Assembly (NCBI GenBank): GCA_023953845.1
Contig: JAMLJC010000001.1
Coordinates: forward strand, 3,668,501-3,732,500
DNA length: 64,000 bases
Source: Rhizobiaceae bacterium
GTDB taxonomy: Bacteria > Pseudomonadota > Alphaproteobacteria > Rhizobiales > Rhizobiaceae
Reading direction: 5' to 3'
Shown here: positions 44,883-54,127 of the stretch, piece by piece
How the letters are laid out: each line of letters starts with the position of its first letter
Numbering within the stretch: position 1 is the stretch's first letter
Notes under the pieces: generated by a model
The model's input: the letters and a program-made list of their open reading frames with translations, nothing else
Database searches by the model: none
What the model was told of the DNA's origin: nothing
Made by a program: the position numbers and the translations under genes

Positions 44883-45242
44883 CTAATGCCGCAACCGCTG
44901 CGGTTCGAAGTCTCCGGCGATGACTTTTTCGCGCATGCGGTCCAGAAGCAACAGTGCAGCGGCCTCGCCATTGCTGCGCAGGAATTCCGAGAAGGCGGTG
45001 GCAAGCGCCGCCTCGGCCACTATTTCGGGCTCGATTCCCGCCGAAATGCTGTCTGCCCAGGCTTCGCTGTGGCTTTCGACTGCAGTCAGACGCTTTTCCT
45101 CGCGGACGAGTGCGTCCAGTTCGCTGGCGCTCGGCTCGGCACTCAACTCATTCACCCTTTCATGCCCGGCGCCGGATCGGCGCAATTTGAGCAATCCCTT
45201 TAATGTCCCGTTAATACTTGTAGCACAACCGGCGTCGGACAC
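44883..45242 (-). CDS. Small acidic helical protein, function unknown
   Basis: The frame encodes up to 119 residues. The conserved-looking part begins near VNELSAEPSASELDALVREE and continues LTAVESHSEAWADSISAGIE, ending FEPQRLRH, and is predicted to be all-helical and acidic. A GTG at 45155 could be the true start (90 residues), with GAAAGG nearby but too close for an ideal site. There is no signal or known domain. It lies alone between two exported-protein genes in the same direction. Confidence 0.6.
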   Translation of the reverse strand: MSDAGCATSINGTLKGLLKLRRSGAGHERVNELSAEPSASELDALVREEKRLTAVESHSEAWADSISAGIEPEIVAEAALATAFSEFLRSNGEAAALLLLDRMREKVIAGDFEPQRLRH

Positions 45243-45275
45243 ATCCTCGACATTGCTGAAAAAGTAAACAGTGTC

Positions 45276-45644
45276 TTAATTGCCATATCTCGCGGCAACG
45301 TCCCGTGTCAGGGCCTCGCCCTCCTTCATGTAACGGCGGATGGATTCCACGGCCGAAGCCGTGCATGTGGCATAAACCGCTTCGAACGAGCGGTAGCCGC
45401 GATTGAAGCTAGCCACGAAACGCGCGCGACGCTGCGCGTCCGGATTCTCGGTTTCGAGCAGCCGCTCCATTTCCTTGCGCCAGGCATCGCCGGATTCCCC
45501 GCACAGGTTGCGCAGGTAGTGAAGGGAGCCGAGCACTTCGGCGAGACGAAGCAGGTTCTGCTCGTAGGGTGCCTCGACCGCCGCCGAAGGCTGCGTCATG
45601 CCGAGCGCGGCCAGCATTGCCAGAATGATCGAAGCCCTTGCCAT
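45276..45644 (-). CDS. TIGR02301 family exported protein
   Basis: The 122-residue protein has a signal peptide (about 1-22, MARASIILAMLAALGMTQPS) and a helical body with two conserved Cys (LRNLCGESGDAW and VYATCTASAVESIRRYM). It matches the small periplasmic TIGR02301 family found widely in Rhizobiales, of unknown function. It lies 24 bp after the NUDIX gene in the same direction and may be cotranscribed. Confidence 0.85.
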   Translation of the reverse strand: MARASIILAMLAALGMTQPSAAVEAPYEQNLLRLAEVLGSLHYLRNLCGESGDAWRKEMERLLETENPDAQRRARFVASFNRGYRSFEAVYATCTASAVESIRRYMKEGEALTRDVAARYGN

Positions 45645-45668
45645 AAGCCCTTGTGGAAAAAGAATTTG

Positions 45669-46094
45669 TCAGCCGCAAGGCGGCGCGGTCTGCGCCCCTG
45701 GCGTCAACAAGCGCTCCACGATCTCGAAAACACTGCCGGTCAGCGGCATGCCGCGCGCTTCCTCGACGGTAAAAAAGCCCGCCGATTCCGCGTCGTCGCC
45801 GACGGCGAGCTCGCCCGAGGGATCGAAGCCGCGAAAGACGGTCAGCCGGAAAGCATGTGGCGAATGGCCGCCTTCGGCCGGTATGGAAATCGACACGATG
45901 GGCTCGACGCGCGCGACTTCCAGCCCGGTTTCTTCCTTCAGTTCCCGGCGCGCTGCATCCTCGAGAGTCTCACCCGGCTCAACCTTCCCGCCGGGAAATG
46001 CGTAAAGGCCCTTGGCCGGCGCGCGGCCGCGCCGCACCAGGAGTGCCTTCCCGTGATGCGCCACGGCCACCGATACGGCCGGAATCTCCCGCAT
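45669..46094 (-). CDS. NUDIX hydrolase
   Basis: The product is 141 residues from ATG 46094 (MREIPAVSVAVAHHGKALLV). The complete Nudix box GX5EX7REUXEEXGU is seen in GKVEPGETLEDAARRELKEE followed by TGL. It hydrolyses a nucleoside diphosphate linked to another group; a MutT-like or ADP-ribose substrate is possible. An in-frame ATG at 46163 would add 23 residues. It is divergent from the yedK-like gene. Confidence 0.87.
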   Translation of the reverse strand: MREIPAVSVAVAHHGKALLVRRGRAPAKGLYAFPGGKVEPGETLEDAARRELKEETGLEVARVEPIVSISIPAEGGHSPHAFRLTVFRGFDPSGELAVGDDAESAGFFTVEEARGMPLTGSVFEIVERLLTPGAQTAPPCG

Positions 46095-46221
46095 CCCGCT
46101 GCTCGTCTCTTTTTCCAAAGCCGCCAACTGCCCATTGCGAAGCGATGTTCGAGACACCACCATAGGGAGGCGCTGCGTTGCCGCAAGCCGGAAAGCGCAG
46201 CCGGCGCAGGGAGACGGAAAC

Positions 46222-46983
46222 ATGTGCGGACGATTTGCGCTGAGCCTCACGCCCACGGACATCGAAACCCTGTTCGGCGTTGCGGATGTCGAGCCGTTCC
46301 CGCCGCGCTATAATATTCCGCCGACCGAGCCGATCATGATGGTGATCCGCGATCATCCGAGACCGCCGGGATCGAATCTGCCGGAAAATCGCGTGATGCT
46401 CGTGCGTTGGGGCTTCATCCCCGCCTGGGCGAAGGACCCGAGGCAGTTGCCGCTGCTCATCAATGCGCGTTCCGAGACGGCCATCGAGAAGGCCACGTTC
46501 CGGGCCGCCATGCGGCACAGGCGGACACTGGTGCCGGCTTCGGGCTTTTATGAATGGAAGAGGGAGGACGGTGGAAAGGCCCAGCCTTACTGGGTGCGTC
46601 CGCGCAAGGGCGCTTTCGTCGCCTTCGCGGGGCTAATGGAAACCTATGCCGACCCGGGAGGCTCGGAGATCGATACCGGCGCGATCCTGACGACCGCATC
46701 GAGCGGCGAGATCGCGTCCATCCATGACCGCGCCCCCGTGGTGATCGAACCGAAGGATTTTGCGCGCTGGCTGGACTGCCGCAACTATGAGCCGCGCGAC
46801 GTCGCGGATCTCATGCGTCCGGCCGCACCGGACTTCTTCGAGGCCATACCGGTGTCAGACAGGGTCAACAAAGTCGCCAACAAGGGACCGGACCTGCAGG
46901 AGCGAGTGGAGATTCCAAACCGCAATCCGGCGCCGAAAGCCGAAAAACCTCCCAGGGACGACGACCAGATGAATCTCTTCTAA
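46222..46983 (+). CDS. yedK: SOS response-associated peptidase, YedK/HMCES
   Basis: The 253-residue protein begins MCGRF, so Cys2 becomes N-terminal and can form the thiazolidine crosslink with abasic sites in single-stranded DNA. Other active residues are the Asn in RYNIPPTEP, the Glu in SGFYEWKRE and the His in SIHDRAPVV. It shields abasic sites during replication. GGGAGACGG precedes ATG 46222. The C-terminal tail after residue 225 is basic and disordered. Confidence 0.93.
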   Translation: MCGRFALSLTPTDIETLFGVADVEPFPPRYNIPPTEPIMMVIRDHPRPPGSNLPENRVMLVRWGFIPAWAKDPRQLPLLINARSETAIEKATFRAAMRHRRTLVPASGFYEWKREDGGKAQPYWVRPRKGAFVAFAGLMETYADPGGSEIDTGAILTTASSGEIASIHDRAPVVIEPKDFARWLDCRNYEPRDVADLMRPAAPDFFEAIPVSDRVNKVANKGPDLQERVEIPNRNPAPKAEKPPRDDDQMNLF

Positions 46984-47019
46984 AGATCGTCCGTCGACGG
47001 GAGATGATCCGTGCCGAGG

Positions 47020-47166
47020 TCAGGCCACTTTCGGCTTGCGGATCGGGCTCTTCTTGACGTGCATCAGCGCCGCTGCCACGGCGGCAGGGCCAATAGCGCG
47101 ATAGTGCTTGGTGATCGAAGCCATTTGCTTGCGCAGACGATCTGCTTCGATTTTGGTCGGTGACAT
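47020..47166 (-). CDS. Small basic protein (48 aa), function unknown
   Basis: On the minus strand the ATG at 47166 follows AGGGAAG and opens a 48-residue frame starting MSPTKIEADRLRKQMASITK, then HYRAIGPAAVAAALMH, ending VKKSPIRKPKVA. It is strongly basic and helical, and could bind nucleic acid. The good ribosome site and clean codon use make it more than a random frame, though no family is recognised. It is convergent with the yedK-like gene. Confidence 0.55.
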   Translation of the reverse strand: MSPTKIEADRLRKQMASITKHYRAIGPAAVAAALMHVKKSPIRKPKVA

Positions 47167-47573
47167 TTTTCTTCCCTGGCGTCAGTTGGGTACGTGCAAC
47201 GGCAAATGGTGTCCGATTCCGACAAAATCGTGACATCGTATGTGTTTTGCCGGCGTCGTTCCCTTGTTCTTGTTCCTGCATGTTTAATCAAATCTTACCA
47301 ATGCCGATTCCACCAGCCGTTCTCCGGGAAATCCGGCGATTGCGTCCTGGCGGCAACACTTGCGTCTTGACGACGACAACACGCCCGGCGATAACGCCGC
47401 CCATGAAGACGCCGCTCTGCATTTGCGGGATTTGCATTATTGGCTAGCGCCAGCGCTGGTCCGGTCGTTTTCGCCTTCTCTCGACAGATAGAACAAAACG
47501 CAGCGGGCCAGCCGGCCTGACGGTATTGCCGCTATGCTTTGCTGCGGGAACGCGGAACGCGACCGGGATTGCG
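47167..47573. other. 407-bp intergenic region before cysS
   Basis: No protein gene is convincing; a rightward 95-codon frame (47160-47447) has no ribosome site and an odd composition. The left part is AT-richer and probably holds the promoter for the small leftward gene. A short palindromic patch, TAGCGCCAGCGCTGG, lies near 47443-47457. I see no RNA gene. Confidence 0.4.
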
Positions 47574-49019
47574 ATGTCTGAGACGCCACGGGAATTGCGC
47601 CTTTACAACACGCTGACGCGATCGAAGGAGGTGTTTCGCCCCATCGATCCGGCCAATGTGCGCATGTATGTCTGCGGCCCCACGGTCTACGACTTCGCTC
47701 ATATCGGCAATGCGCGTCCGGCGATCGTCTTCGACGTTTTGTTCAGGCTGCTCCGCCATCTGTACGGCGGGAGCCATGTCACCTATGTCCGCAACATCAC
47801 CGACGTGGACGACAAGATCAACGCGCGCGCGTTGCGGGACTTCCCCGAACTGCCGCTGAATGACGCCATCCGGCGCGTCACGGAGACCACCAACAACCAA
47901 TACCAGAAGGACGTCGCGGCGCTGGGTTGCCTGCCGCCGACCTACCAGCCGCGCGCGACGGAATTCGTGCTGCCGCGCGCCGACGGCAAGGCCGACATGG
48001 TGACGTTGATTCAAAGCCTGATCGATCGCGGCCATGCCTATGTCGCGGCTGGAGAAGTCCTGTTCGACACGGCGTCCATGGCCGACTACGGCCAGTTGTC
48101 GAGGCGGCGGCTGGACGAGCAGCAGGCCGGCGCGCGCATCGAGGTGGACGCACACAAGAAGAACCCGGGCGATTTCGTGCTCTGGAAGGAATCGTCCGCC
48201 GAAGAACCTGGCTGGGACGCCAGCTTCCGGCTTGCCAGTGGCGAGACCGCCGCGATCCGTGGCCGCCCCGGCTGGCACATCGAATGCTCCGCCATGTCCG
48301 CCGCCTATCTGGGCGAGGTCTTCGATATCCATGGCGGCGGACTGGACCTGATCTTCCCTCACCACGAGAACGAGATCGCCCAGTCGCGTTGCGCGCATGG
48401 CACGCCGGTGATGGCGAACTATTGGATGCACAACGGCTTCCTGCAGGTCGAAGGCCGCAAGATGTCGAAGTCGGAAGGCAATTTCGTCACCATCAACGAA
48501 TTGCTGGAAACCGAAAAATTCGGCGGCCGCAAATGGCCGGGCGAGGTGCTGCGGCTGGCGATGCTGATGACGCATTATCGCGAACCGATCGATTTTTCGG
48601 TGCGCAAGCTGGAAGAGGCGGAGAACACGCTGCGCAAGTGGAAACGCGCAGCCGATCTCGCGTCCGGTCCCGCCGGCGAGGTATCTGAGGCGGTGATCGC
48701 GGCGCTTTGCGACGACCTCGGCGCCTATGCCGCGTTTCAGGTGCTCAACGACCTCGCCGCGGAGGCGACGAATTCGCCCGAAGCGGCGCGTGAGCTGAAA
48801 TCGAGCCTGGCGTTCCTCGGTTTCGATGTCGCTTCGGCGGTGGCCGACGAGACCGGCATCGCGCGAAAGATCGCCGATCGGCTGCGGCTTATCCGAGAGA
48901 AGAACTGGCCCGAAGCAGACCGCATCCGCTACGAGCTTCTGGCCGAGGGCATCCAGTTGAAGGACGGCAAGGACCCGGCGACCGGCGAGCGTGTCACGAG
49001 CTGGGAGATAAAGAGGTGA
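47574..49019 (+). CDS. cysS: Cysteinyl-tRNA synthetase
   Basis: The product is 481 residues from ATG 47574 (MSETPRELRLYNTLTRSKE). The class I signatures are present: MYVCGPTVYDFAHIGNARP (HIGH-type, with the zinc Cys) and RKMSKSEGNF (KMSKS). Zinc ligands continue in GWHIECSAM and GGGLDLIFPHHENE. It charges tRNA-Cys. The family start and lack of signal support this ATG over one 48 bp upstream. Confidence 0.96.
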   Translation: MSETPRELRLYNTLTRSKEVFRPIDPANVRMYVCGPTVYDFAHIGNARPAIVFDVLFRLLRHLYGGSHVTYVRNITDVDDKINARALRDFPELPLNDAIRRVTETTNNQYQKDVAALGCLPPTYQPRATEFVLPRADGKADMVTLIQSLIDRGHAYVAAGEVLFDTASMADYGQLSRRRLDEQQAGARIEVDAHKKNPGDFVLWKESSAEEPGWDASFRLASGETAAIRGRPGWHIECSAMSAAYLGEVFDIHGGGLDLIFPHHENEIAQSRCAHGTPVMANYWMHNGFLQVEGRKMSKSEGNFVTINELLETEKFGGRKWPGEVLRLAMLMTHYREPIDFSVRKLEEAENTLRKWKRAADLASGPAGEVSEAVIAALCDDLGAYAAFQVLNDLAAEATNSPEAARELKSSLAFLGFDVASAVADETGIARKIADRLRLIREKNWPEADRIRYELLAEGIQLKDGKDPATGERVTSWEIKR

Positions 49020-49140
49020 GGGCAGTGATGTTTGCGGAACAGTGCTTCCTTGCCGGCGGCCTTTGTCCGCATATCGTCGGGGCGCCGCAAATCCCGTTCG
49101 ATGCTATGCTTGCCGCGACGCACGCGGAGGACTCTCATCC

Positions 49141-49533
49141 ATGATCGACCATACCGGCATATCGGTTTCCGATTGGGCGAAATCGAAGGCTTTTTACGAC
49201 GCGGCGTTCGCGCCTCTGGGCGCCAGCCTGCTCTATATGGTGCCCGAACAATACACCGGCGGCGTCAAGGCGGGCGGCTATGGCCGGGAACGCCCGGTGT
49301 TCTGGCTGCATGAGGGCAAGGACGGCGGCCCCGGCCGGCACTACGCCTTCACCGCGAATTCCCGGGCCGAAGTCGATGCCTTCTACGCTGCGGCAATAGC
49401 GGCGGGCGGCAGGGACAACGGCAAGCCGGGCCTGCGTCCGCACTACCACCCGGACTATTACGGCGCTTTCGTCTTCGATCCGGACGGCAACAACGTCGAG
49501 GCCGTCTGCCACAAGCCGGAGGGCGCCGCATGA
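49141..49533 (+). CDS. VOC-family protein (glyoxalase/bleomycin-resistance fold)
   Basis: The 130-residue protein begins MIDHTGISVSDWAKSKAFYD and ends with DPDGNNVEAVCHKP, the paired beta-alpha-beta-beta-beta modules of the vicinal oxygen chelate fold. Metal ligands probably are His4 and the late Glu. The substrate is unknown; this subtype is often called glyoxalase. It overlaps the first GFA gene by 4 bp and leads a four-gene operon with two GFA proteins and an aminopeptidase. Confidence 0.85.
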   Translation: MIDHTGISVSDWAKSKAFYDAAFAPLGASLLYMVPEQYTGGVKAGGYGRERPVFWLHEGKDGGPGRHYAFTANSRAEVDAFYAAAIAAGGRDNGKPGLRPHYHPDYYGAFVFDPDGNNVEAVCHKPEGAA

Positions 49534-50015
49534 GCCTCGACAATCGTCCGCACTACTCCGGCGGATGTCAGTGCGGCGCGGTGCGTTTTCGCGTCGAGGG
49601 CAAGCTCGGTGACGCCTCCGTCTGCCACTGCCGCATGTGCCAGAAGGCAAGCGGCAATTTTTACCTGCCTCTGGTTTCCGTTCGGCAGGCGACGCTGACA
49701 TGGACGCGCGGACAGCCGAAGAAATTCCAGTCATCCAACGTCGCCTATCGTGGTTTCTGCGGCAATTGCGGCACGCCGCTCACCTACGAGGCGCCGGACG
49801 GCACGGCGCTGGCGATCGCTGCCTTCGATCACCCCGAGGAAATCCCGCCGACGATCCAGTGGGGCACCGAGGCGAAGCTGCCCTATGTGGACGGCATCCC
49901 GAAGCTGCCGGGAGAGGAAACCATGGCGGATCAGGAGGCGGCGAGCTTCCTCGCGCGGCTGGTTTCCTATCAGCATCCCGACCACGATACCGAAACCTGG
50001 CCTCAGGAGGACTAA
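49530..50015 (+). CDS. GFA-family protein, copy 1
   Basis: The 161-residue protein has the zinc-binding pattern of the GFA (glutathione-dependent formaldehyde-activating) family: GGCQCGAVRF, then SVCHCRMCQKASG, then FCGNCGTPLTYE. These Cys bind two zinc ions. GFA itself helps form S-hydroxymethylglutathione, but many members have unknown activity. It is the tandem paralogue of the next gene and coupled to the VOC gene. Confidence 0.88.
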   Translation: MSLDNRPHYSGGCQCGAVRFRVEGKLGDASVCHCRMCQKASGNFYLPLVSVRQATLTWTRGQPKKFQSSNVAYRGFCGNCGTPLTYEAPDGTALAIAAFDHPEEIPPTIQWGTEAKLPYVDGIPKLPGEETMADQEAASFLARLVSYQHPDHDTETWPQED

Positions 50016-50017
50016 AC

Positions 50018-50494
50018 ATGAGCGAGGAAATGGCGCGCGCCGGCGGTTGCCAATGCGGCGCGGTGCGCTTTCGCATCCGCGGCGAGCTCGGCCGGCGCTC
50101 GCTCTGCCATTGCCGCATGTGCCAGAAGCAGTTCGGCTCGTTCTTCGGCGCCTTTGTCAACGCTCCTGGCGGCGTCGAGTGGACCCGCGAGACGCCAAGC
50201 TGGTTCCAGTCTTCGGTGAATATCGAGCGCGGTTTCTGCGCGCGCTGCGGGACGCCGCTGTTCTACCGCAATCCAGAGGGTATCGACATCGCTATCGGCG
50301 CTTTCGATGAGCGCGACGATCTCGCCCCGACGATCCAGCTCAACCACAAATACCGCTTGCCATGGGTGGAGACGATCTTCGAACAGCCGATCCATGAGGA
50401 CCCGAGCTATTACACGCAGCAGGAGAAGATCATTTCCTTCCAGCATCCGGACCATGAGACCGAAGGCTGGCCGACGCACGGAATGAAGCTATGA
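50018..50494 (+). CDS. GFA-family protein, copy 2
   Basis: The product is 158 residues from ATG 50018, after a CAGGAGG ribosome site. The same cysteine layout is kept (GGCQCGAVRFRIRGEL, SLCHCRMCQKQFG, FCARCGTPLFY), and both copies share ends like FQHPDHETEGWP. It is probably a tandem duplication that has diverged in the middle. It overlaps the aminopeptidase gene by 4 bp. Confidence 0.88.
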   Translation: MSEEMARAGGCQCGAVRFRIRGELGRRSLCHCRMCQKQFGSFFGAFVNAPGGVEWTRETPSWFQSSVNIERGFCARCGTPLFYRNPEGIDIAIGAFDERDDLAPTIQLNHKYRLPWVETIFEQPIHEDPSYYTQQEKIISFQHPDHETEGWPTHGMKL

Positions 50495-51453
50495 GTTCAG
50501 CGCTGCGCACGCTGTATCCTGAGATCGAGCCCTTCGACAGCGGTATGCTCGATGTCGGTGATGGCCATTCCATCTATTGGGAGCGCTGCGGCACGAAAGG
50601 CGCCAAGCCGGCAGTCTTCCTGCATGGCGGACCGGGCGGTACGATCTCGCCAAGGCATCGCCGGCTGTTCGATCCGGAGCTTTACGATGTGACCCTTTTC
50701 GATCAGCGCGGGTGCGGCAAATCCACACCCAATGCCTCGCTGGAAGCCAACACGACGTGGCATCTCGTGGCTGACATCGAGCGGCTCAGGGAGATGGCGG
50801 AGGTCGATAGATGGCTGGTGTTCGGCGGCTCATGGGGATCGACGCTGGCGCTTGCCTATGCCGAAAAGCATCCCGAGCGCGTCAGCGAACTCGTCGTGCG
50901 CGGCATCTACACGCTGACCAGGGCGGAGCTCGAATGGTACTATCAGTTCGGCGTGTCGGAGATGTTTCCGGACAAATGGGAGCGTTTTCTGGCCCCGATC
51001 CCCGAATCCGAGCGTGGAGACATGATGGCTGCCTACCGGAAGCGTCTGGTCGGCCCTGATCGTCGGGCGCAGCTCGAGGCGGCCAAGGCCTGGAGCATCT
51101 GGGAGGGCGAGACGATCACGCTTCTGCCGGAGCCAGCGACGAGCGATCCTTTCGCCGACGAGGACTACGCCGTCGCCTTCGCCCGTATCGAGAACCACTA
51201 TTTCGTCCATGCCGGCTGGCTGGAGGAGGGGCAGCTCCTGCGTGACGCTCACAAGCTCAGGGGCATTCCCGGGGTCATCGTGCACGGCCGCTACGACATG
51301 CCCTGTCCGGCCAGATATGCGTGGCTGCTGCACAAGGCGTGGCCGGACGCGGAATTTCACCTGATCGAGGGAGCGGGACACGCCTATTCGGAGCCCGGCA
51401 TTCTCGACTGCCTTATTCGTTCGACGGACAAGTTTGCCGGAAAACCAGCATAA
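50491..51453 (+). CDS. pip: Proline iminopeptidase
   Basis: The 320-residue alpha/beta hydrolase removes N-terminal proline from peptides. The oxyanion motif is HGGPGGTIS (about 47-55), followed by FDQRGCGKS, the nucleophile elbow GGSWGSTLAL (Ser near 113), and the late Asp/His in VHGRYDMPCP and EGAGHAYSEP. Length is typical. It is coupled to the GFA gene before it, suggesting shared regulation rather than a shared pathway. Confidence 0.93.
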   Translation: MSSALRTLYPEIEPFDSGMLDVGDGHSIYWERCGTKGAKPAVFLHGGPGGTISPRHRRLFDPELYDVTLFDQRGCGKSTPNASLEANTTWHLVADIERLREMAEVDRWLVFGGSWGSTLALAYAEKHPERVSELVVRGIYTLTRAELEWYYQFGVSEMFPDKWERFLAPIPESERGDMMAAYRKRLVGPDRRAQLEAAKAWSIWEGETITLLPEPATSDPFADEDYAVAFARIENHYFVHAGWLEEGQLLRDAHKLRGIPGVIVHGRYDMPCPARYAWLLHKAWPDAEFHLIEGAGHAYSEPGILDCLIRSTDKFAGKPA

Positions 51454-51494
51454 TATCGGGCCGCCAGGAGGGGGTGCATGTGCATCCCGGATCT

Positions 51495-53111
51495 ATGACC
51501 AAGCAACGCCTCTATCTTTTCGACACGACCTTGCGGGACGGTCAGCAGACGCCCGGCATAGACTTTTCGGTCGACGACAAGATCGCCATAGCCGAGATGC
51601 TGGACGAATTCGGCCTGGATTATGTCGAGGGCGGCTATCCCGGCGCCAACCCGACAGACACGGAGTTCTTCAGGGAGAAGCGCACGCACGGCTCGAAATT
51701 CGTCGCCTTTGGCATGACGAAACGGGCGGGCGTCTCCGCCTCCAATGATCCGGGCCTCGCGGCCCTGCTGCAGGCGACGTCCGATGCCGTCTGCTTCGTC
51801 GCCAAGAGCTGGGACTATCATGTGCGGGTGGCGCTGGGTTGCACCAACGAGGAGAATCTCGATGCCATCCGCGCTTCGGTCGAGGCGGCAGTCAGCGCGG
51901 GCAAGGAAGCGATGGTCGATTGCGAGCATTTCTTCGATGGCTTCAAGGCCAACCCGGATTATGCGCTGGCCTGCGCGAAAGCCGCCTATGACGCGGGCGC
52001 GCGCTGGGTGGTTCTGTGCGACACGAATGGCGGCACCCAGCCGGTGGAAGTCCGGGAGATCGTCGCCAAGGTGATCGCCGCCGGCATTCCCGGTGCGAAT
52101 CTCGGCATTCATGCCCATGACGACACGGGTCAGGCGGTGGCGAACTCGCTTGCCGCCATAGATGCCGGCGTGCGGCAGGTGCAGGGCACGCTGAACGGCA
52201 TCGGCGAGCGTTGCGGCAACGCCAATCTCGTCACCATCATTCCGACGCTTGCGCTGAAGCCGTATTTCGCCGGGCGCTTCGAGCTTGGCATCGATGCGGA
52301 GACGCTGAAGGGCATCTCACGCCTGTCGCGTGCCTTCGACGAGCTTTTGAACCGCGCGCCGGAAGATCAGGCGCCTTATGTCGGGGCCTCGGCTTTTGCG
52401 ACGAAGGCCGGCATCCATGCTTCCGCGCTGCTCAAGGAGCCGCAGACCTACGAGCACGTGCCGCCCGAAAGCGTCGGCAACCGCCGCAAGGTCATGGTGT
52501 CCGACCAGGGCGGCAAGGCGAACTTCATCGCGGAGTTGAATCGCCGGGGCATCGACGTGCCGAAGTCCGACTCCCGCCTCGATGCGCTGATCGCCGTGGT
52601 CAAGGAGCGGGAGGCGCAGGGCTACGCCTATGAAGGCGCGGATGCGAGCTTCGAGCTGCTGGCCCGGAGAATGCTGCACACCGTGCCGGATTTCTTCGCG
52701 GTCGAATCGTTCCGCTGCATGGTCGAACGCCGTTTCGACGCCAACGGCAATCTGAAGACGGTGTCCGAAGCCATCGTGAAGATCGTCGTCGACGGCGAGG
52801 AGCGCATGTCGGTTGCGGAGGGGCACGGCCCGGTCAATGCGCTCGACCTCGCCTTGCGCAAGGATCTCGGCAAGTTCCAGGCGGAAATCGCCGACCTCGA
52901 ACTGGTCGACTACAAGGTGCGCATCCTGAATGGCGGCACGGAGGCAGTGACGCGCGTGCTGATCGAATCGCATGACGCCACCGGTACGCGCTGGCGCACG
53001 GTCGGCGTGTCCGACAACATCATAGACGCGTCGTTTCAGGCCCTGATGGACTCCATCGTCTACAAGCTGATGAAGAACCGCGAGATGGCCGGCCTGATCG
53101 CAGCCGAGTGA
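51495..53111 (+). CDS. cimA: (R)-citramalate synthase
   Basis: The product is 538 residues from ATG 51495 (MTKQRLYLFDTTLRDGQQTPG). The HMGL-like domain (about 5-280) holds DTTLRDG and HAHDDTGQAVANS metal and substrate motifs, and a C-terminal LeuA-type regulatory domain (about 390-535) is present. It condenses pyruvate with acetyl-CoA towards isoleucine. A GTG at 51480 is 8 bp after AGGAGG and may be the real start, adding five residues; ATG 51495 has no ribosome site of its own. Confidence 0.92.
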   Translation: MTKQRLYLFDTTLRDGQQTPGIDFSVDDKIAIAEMLDEFGLDYVEGGYPGANPTDTEFFREKRTHGSKFVAFGMTKRAGVSASNDPGLAALLQATSDAVCFVAKSWDYHVRVALGCTNEENLDAIRASVEAAVSAGKEAMVDCEHFFDGFKANPDYALACAKAAYDAGARWVVLCDTNGGTQPVEVREIVAKVIAAGIPGANLGIHAHDDTGQAVANSLAAIDAGVRQVQGTLNGIGERCGNANLVTIIPTLALKPYFAGRFELGIDAETLKGISRLSRAFDELLNRAPEDQAPYVGASAFATKAGIHASALLKEPQTYEHVPPESVGNRRKVMVSDQGGKANFIAELNRRGIDVPKSDSRLDALIAVVKEREAQGYAYEGADASFELLARRMLHTVPDFFAVESFRCMVERRFDANGNLKTVSEAIVKIVVDGEERMSVAEGHGPVNALDLALRKDLGKFQAEIADLELVDYKVRILNGGTEAVTRVLIESHDATGTRWRTVGVSDNIIDASFQALMDSIVYKLMKNREMAGLIAAE

Positions 53112-53216
53112 CTGGCACGTTTTGATCCATCAGCGAGAGCCGCATGGACCATCAGAATTTTGCGATGGTCCTTTCCGGCCCGAAGGATCATACGGCCCTG
53201 CATGAGCAGCCCGACG

Positions 53217-54119
53217 ATGACCGAAACCCAATCCGGCGAGGCGACACGCGGCCTCGCCTTCGCGCTCGGCGCATACCTGTTCTGGGGCCTGCAACCGATC
53301 TTCATAAAGGCGGTGGCGCATATTCCCGCGTTCGAGGTGGTGGCCCATCGCATACTCTGGTCGGTCCCCATAGCCGGCGTCGTCCTCCTCCTGCTCGGCC
53401 GCACGGCCGATCTCAAGGCGGCGCTGCGTTCCCCGCGCACGCTCGCCATGGCGGCCGTCACCGCAGCCATCATCACCGTCAACTGGACCATTTACACCTG
53501 GGCGATCGCGGTCGACCGCGCGGTCGACACAGCACTCGGCTACTACATCAATCCGCTCGTCAGCGTTCTGATGGGCGCCGTCCTGCTGGGAGAAAGGTTC
53601 ACGGTGCCTCAGATCGTGGCGCTCGCGCTGGCTACCCTGGCGGTCCTGGTGCTCACGATCGAGTCGGGCGGCATTCCGTGGATATCACTGGCCCTGGCGA
53701 TCACCTTCGCCGTCTATGGCTACCTTCGCAAGACATTGCCGATCGGTCCGAGCCAGGGTTTCTTTCTTGAGGTGCTGCTGCTTTCCGGACCCTGTCTCGC
53801 CTATATCGTCTGGATTCAGCTTAACGGAACGGGTCATTTCCTTCCCTCGAAGCCAGTAGACTTCGCTCTCTTGCTGGCCTGCGGGCCGATAACCGCCACG
53901 CCGCTGCTGCTCTATGCATTCGGCGCCAAGCTGTTGCGGCTCTCAACGCTCGGGCTGATGCAGTATCTGGCGCCGACCATGGTGCTGATGATTGCCGTCT
54001 TCGTCTTCGGCGAGCCGTTCGACATGATCCATGGCATCGCGTTCGGCCTGATCTGGCTGGCGCTCATCATCTATAGCTGGTCGATGCTGACGAGCCGTTC
54101 CGTCAATTCGGGAAATTGA
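53217..54119 (+). CDS. rarD: RarD-type EamA transporter
   Basis: The product is 300 residues from ATG 53217 (MTETQSGEATRGLAFALGAY); ATG 53202 would add five. Ten predicted membrane helices in two EamA halves and the entry LFWGLQPIFIKAV identify the RarD group of drug/metabolite transporters, whose substrates are not established. It stands between cimA and the GST gene, with only 8 bp to the latter. Confidence 0.87.
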   Translation: MTETQSGEATRGLAFALGAYLFWGLQPIFIKAVAHIPAFEVVAHRILWSVPIAGVVLLLLGRTADLKAALRSPRTLAMAAVTAAIITVNWTIYTWAIAVDRAVDTALGYYINPLVSVLMGAVLLGERFTVPQIVALALATLAVLVLTIESGGIPWISLALAITFAVYGYLRKTLPIGPSQGFFLEVLLLSGPCLAYIVWIQLNGTGHFLPSKPVDFALLLACGPITATPLLLYAFGAKLLRLSTLGLMQYLAPTMVLMIAVFVFGEPFDMIHGIAFGLIWLALIIYSWSMLTSRSVNSGN

Positions 54120-54127
54120 GGGTCTTC

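Noticed and set aside
47160..47447. 95-codon rightward frame before cysS
   Set aside because: It has no ribosome site, overlaps the start of a better-supported small gene on the other strand and shows no domain.
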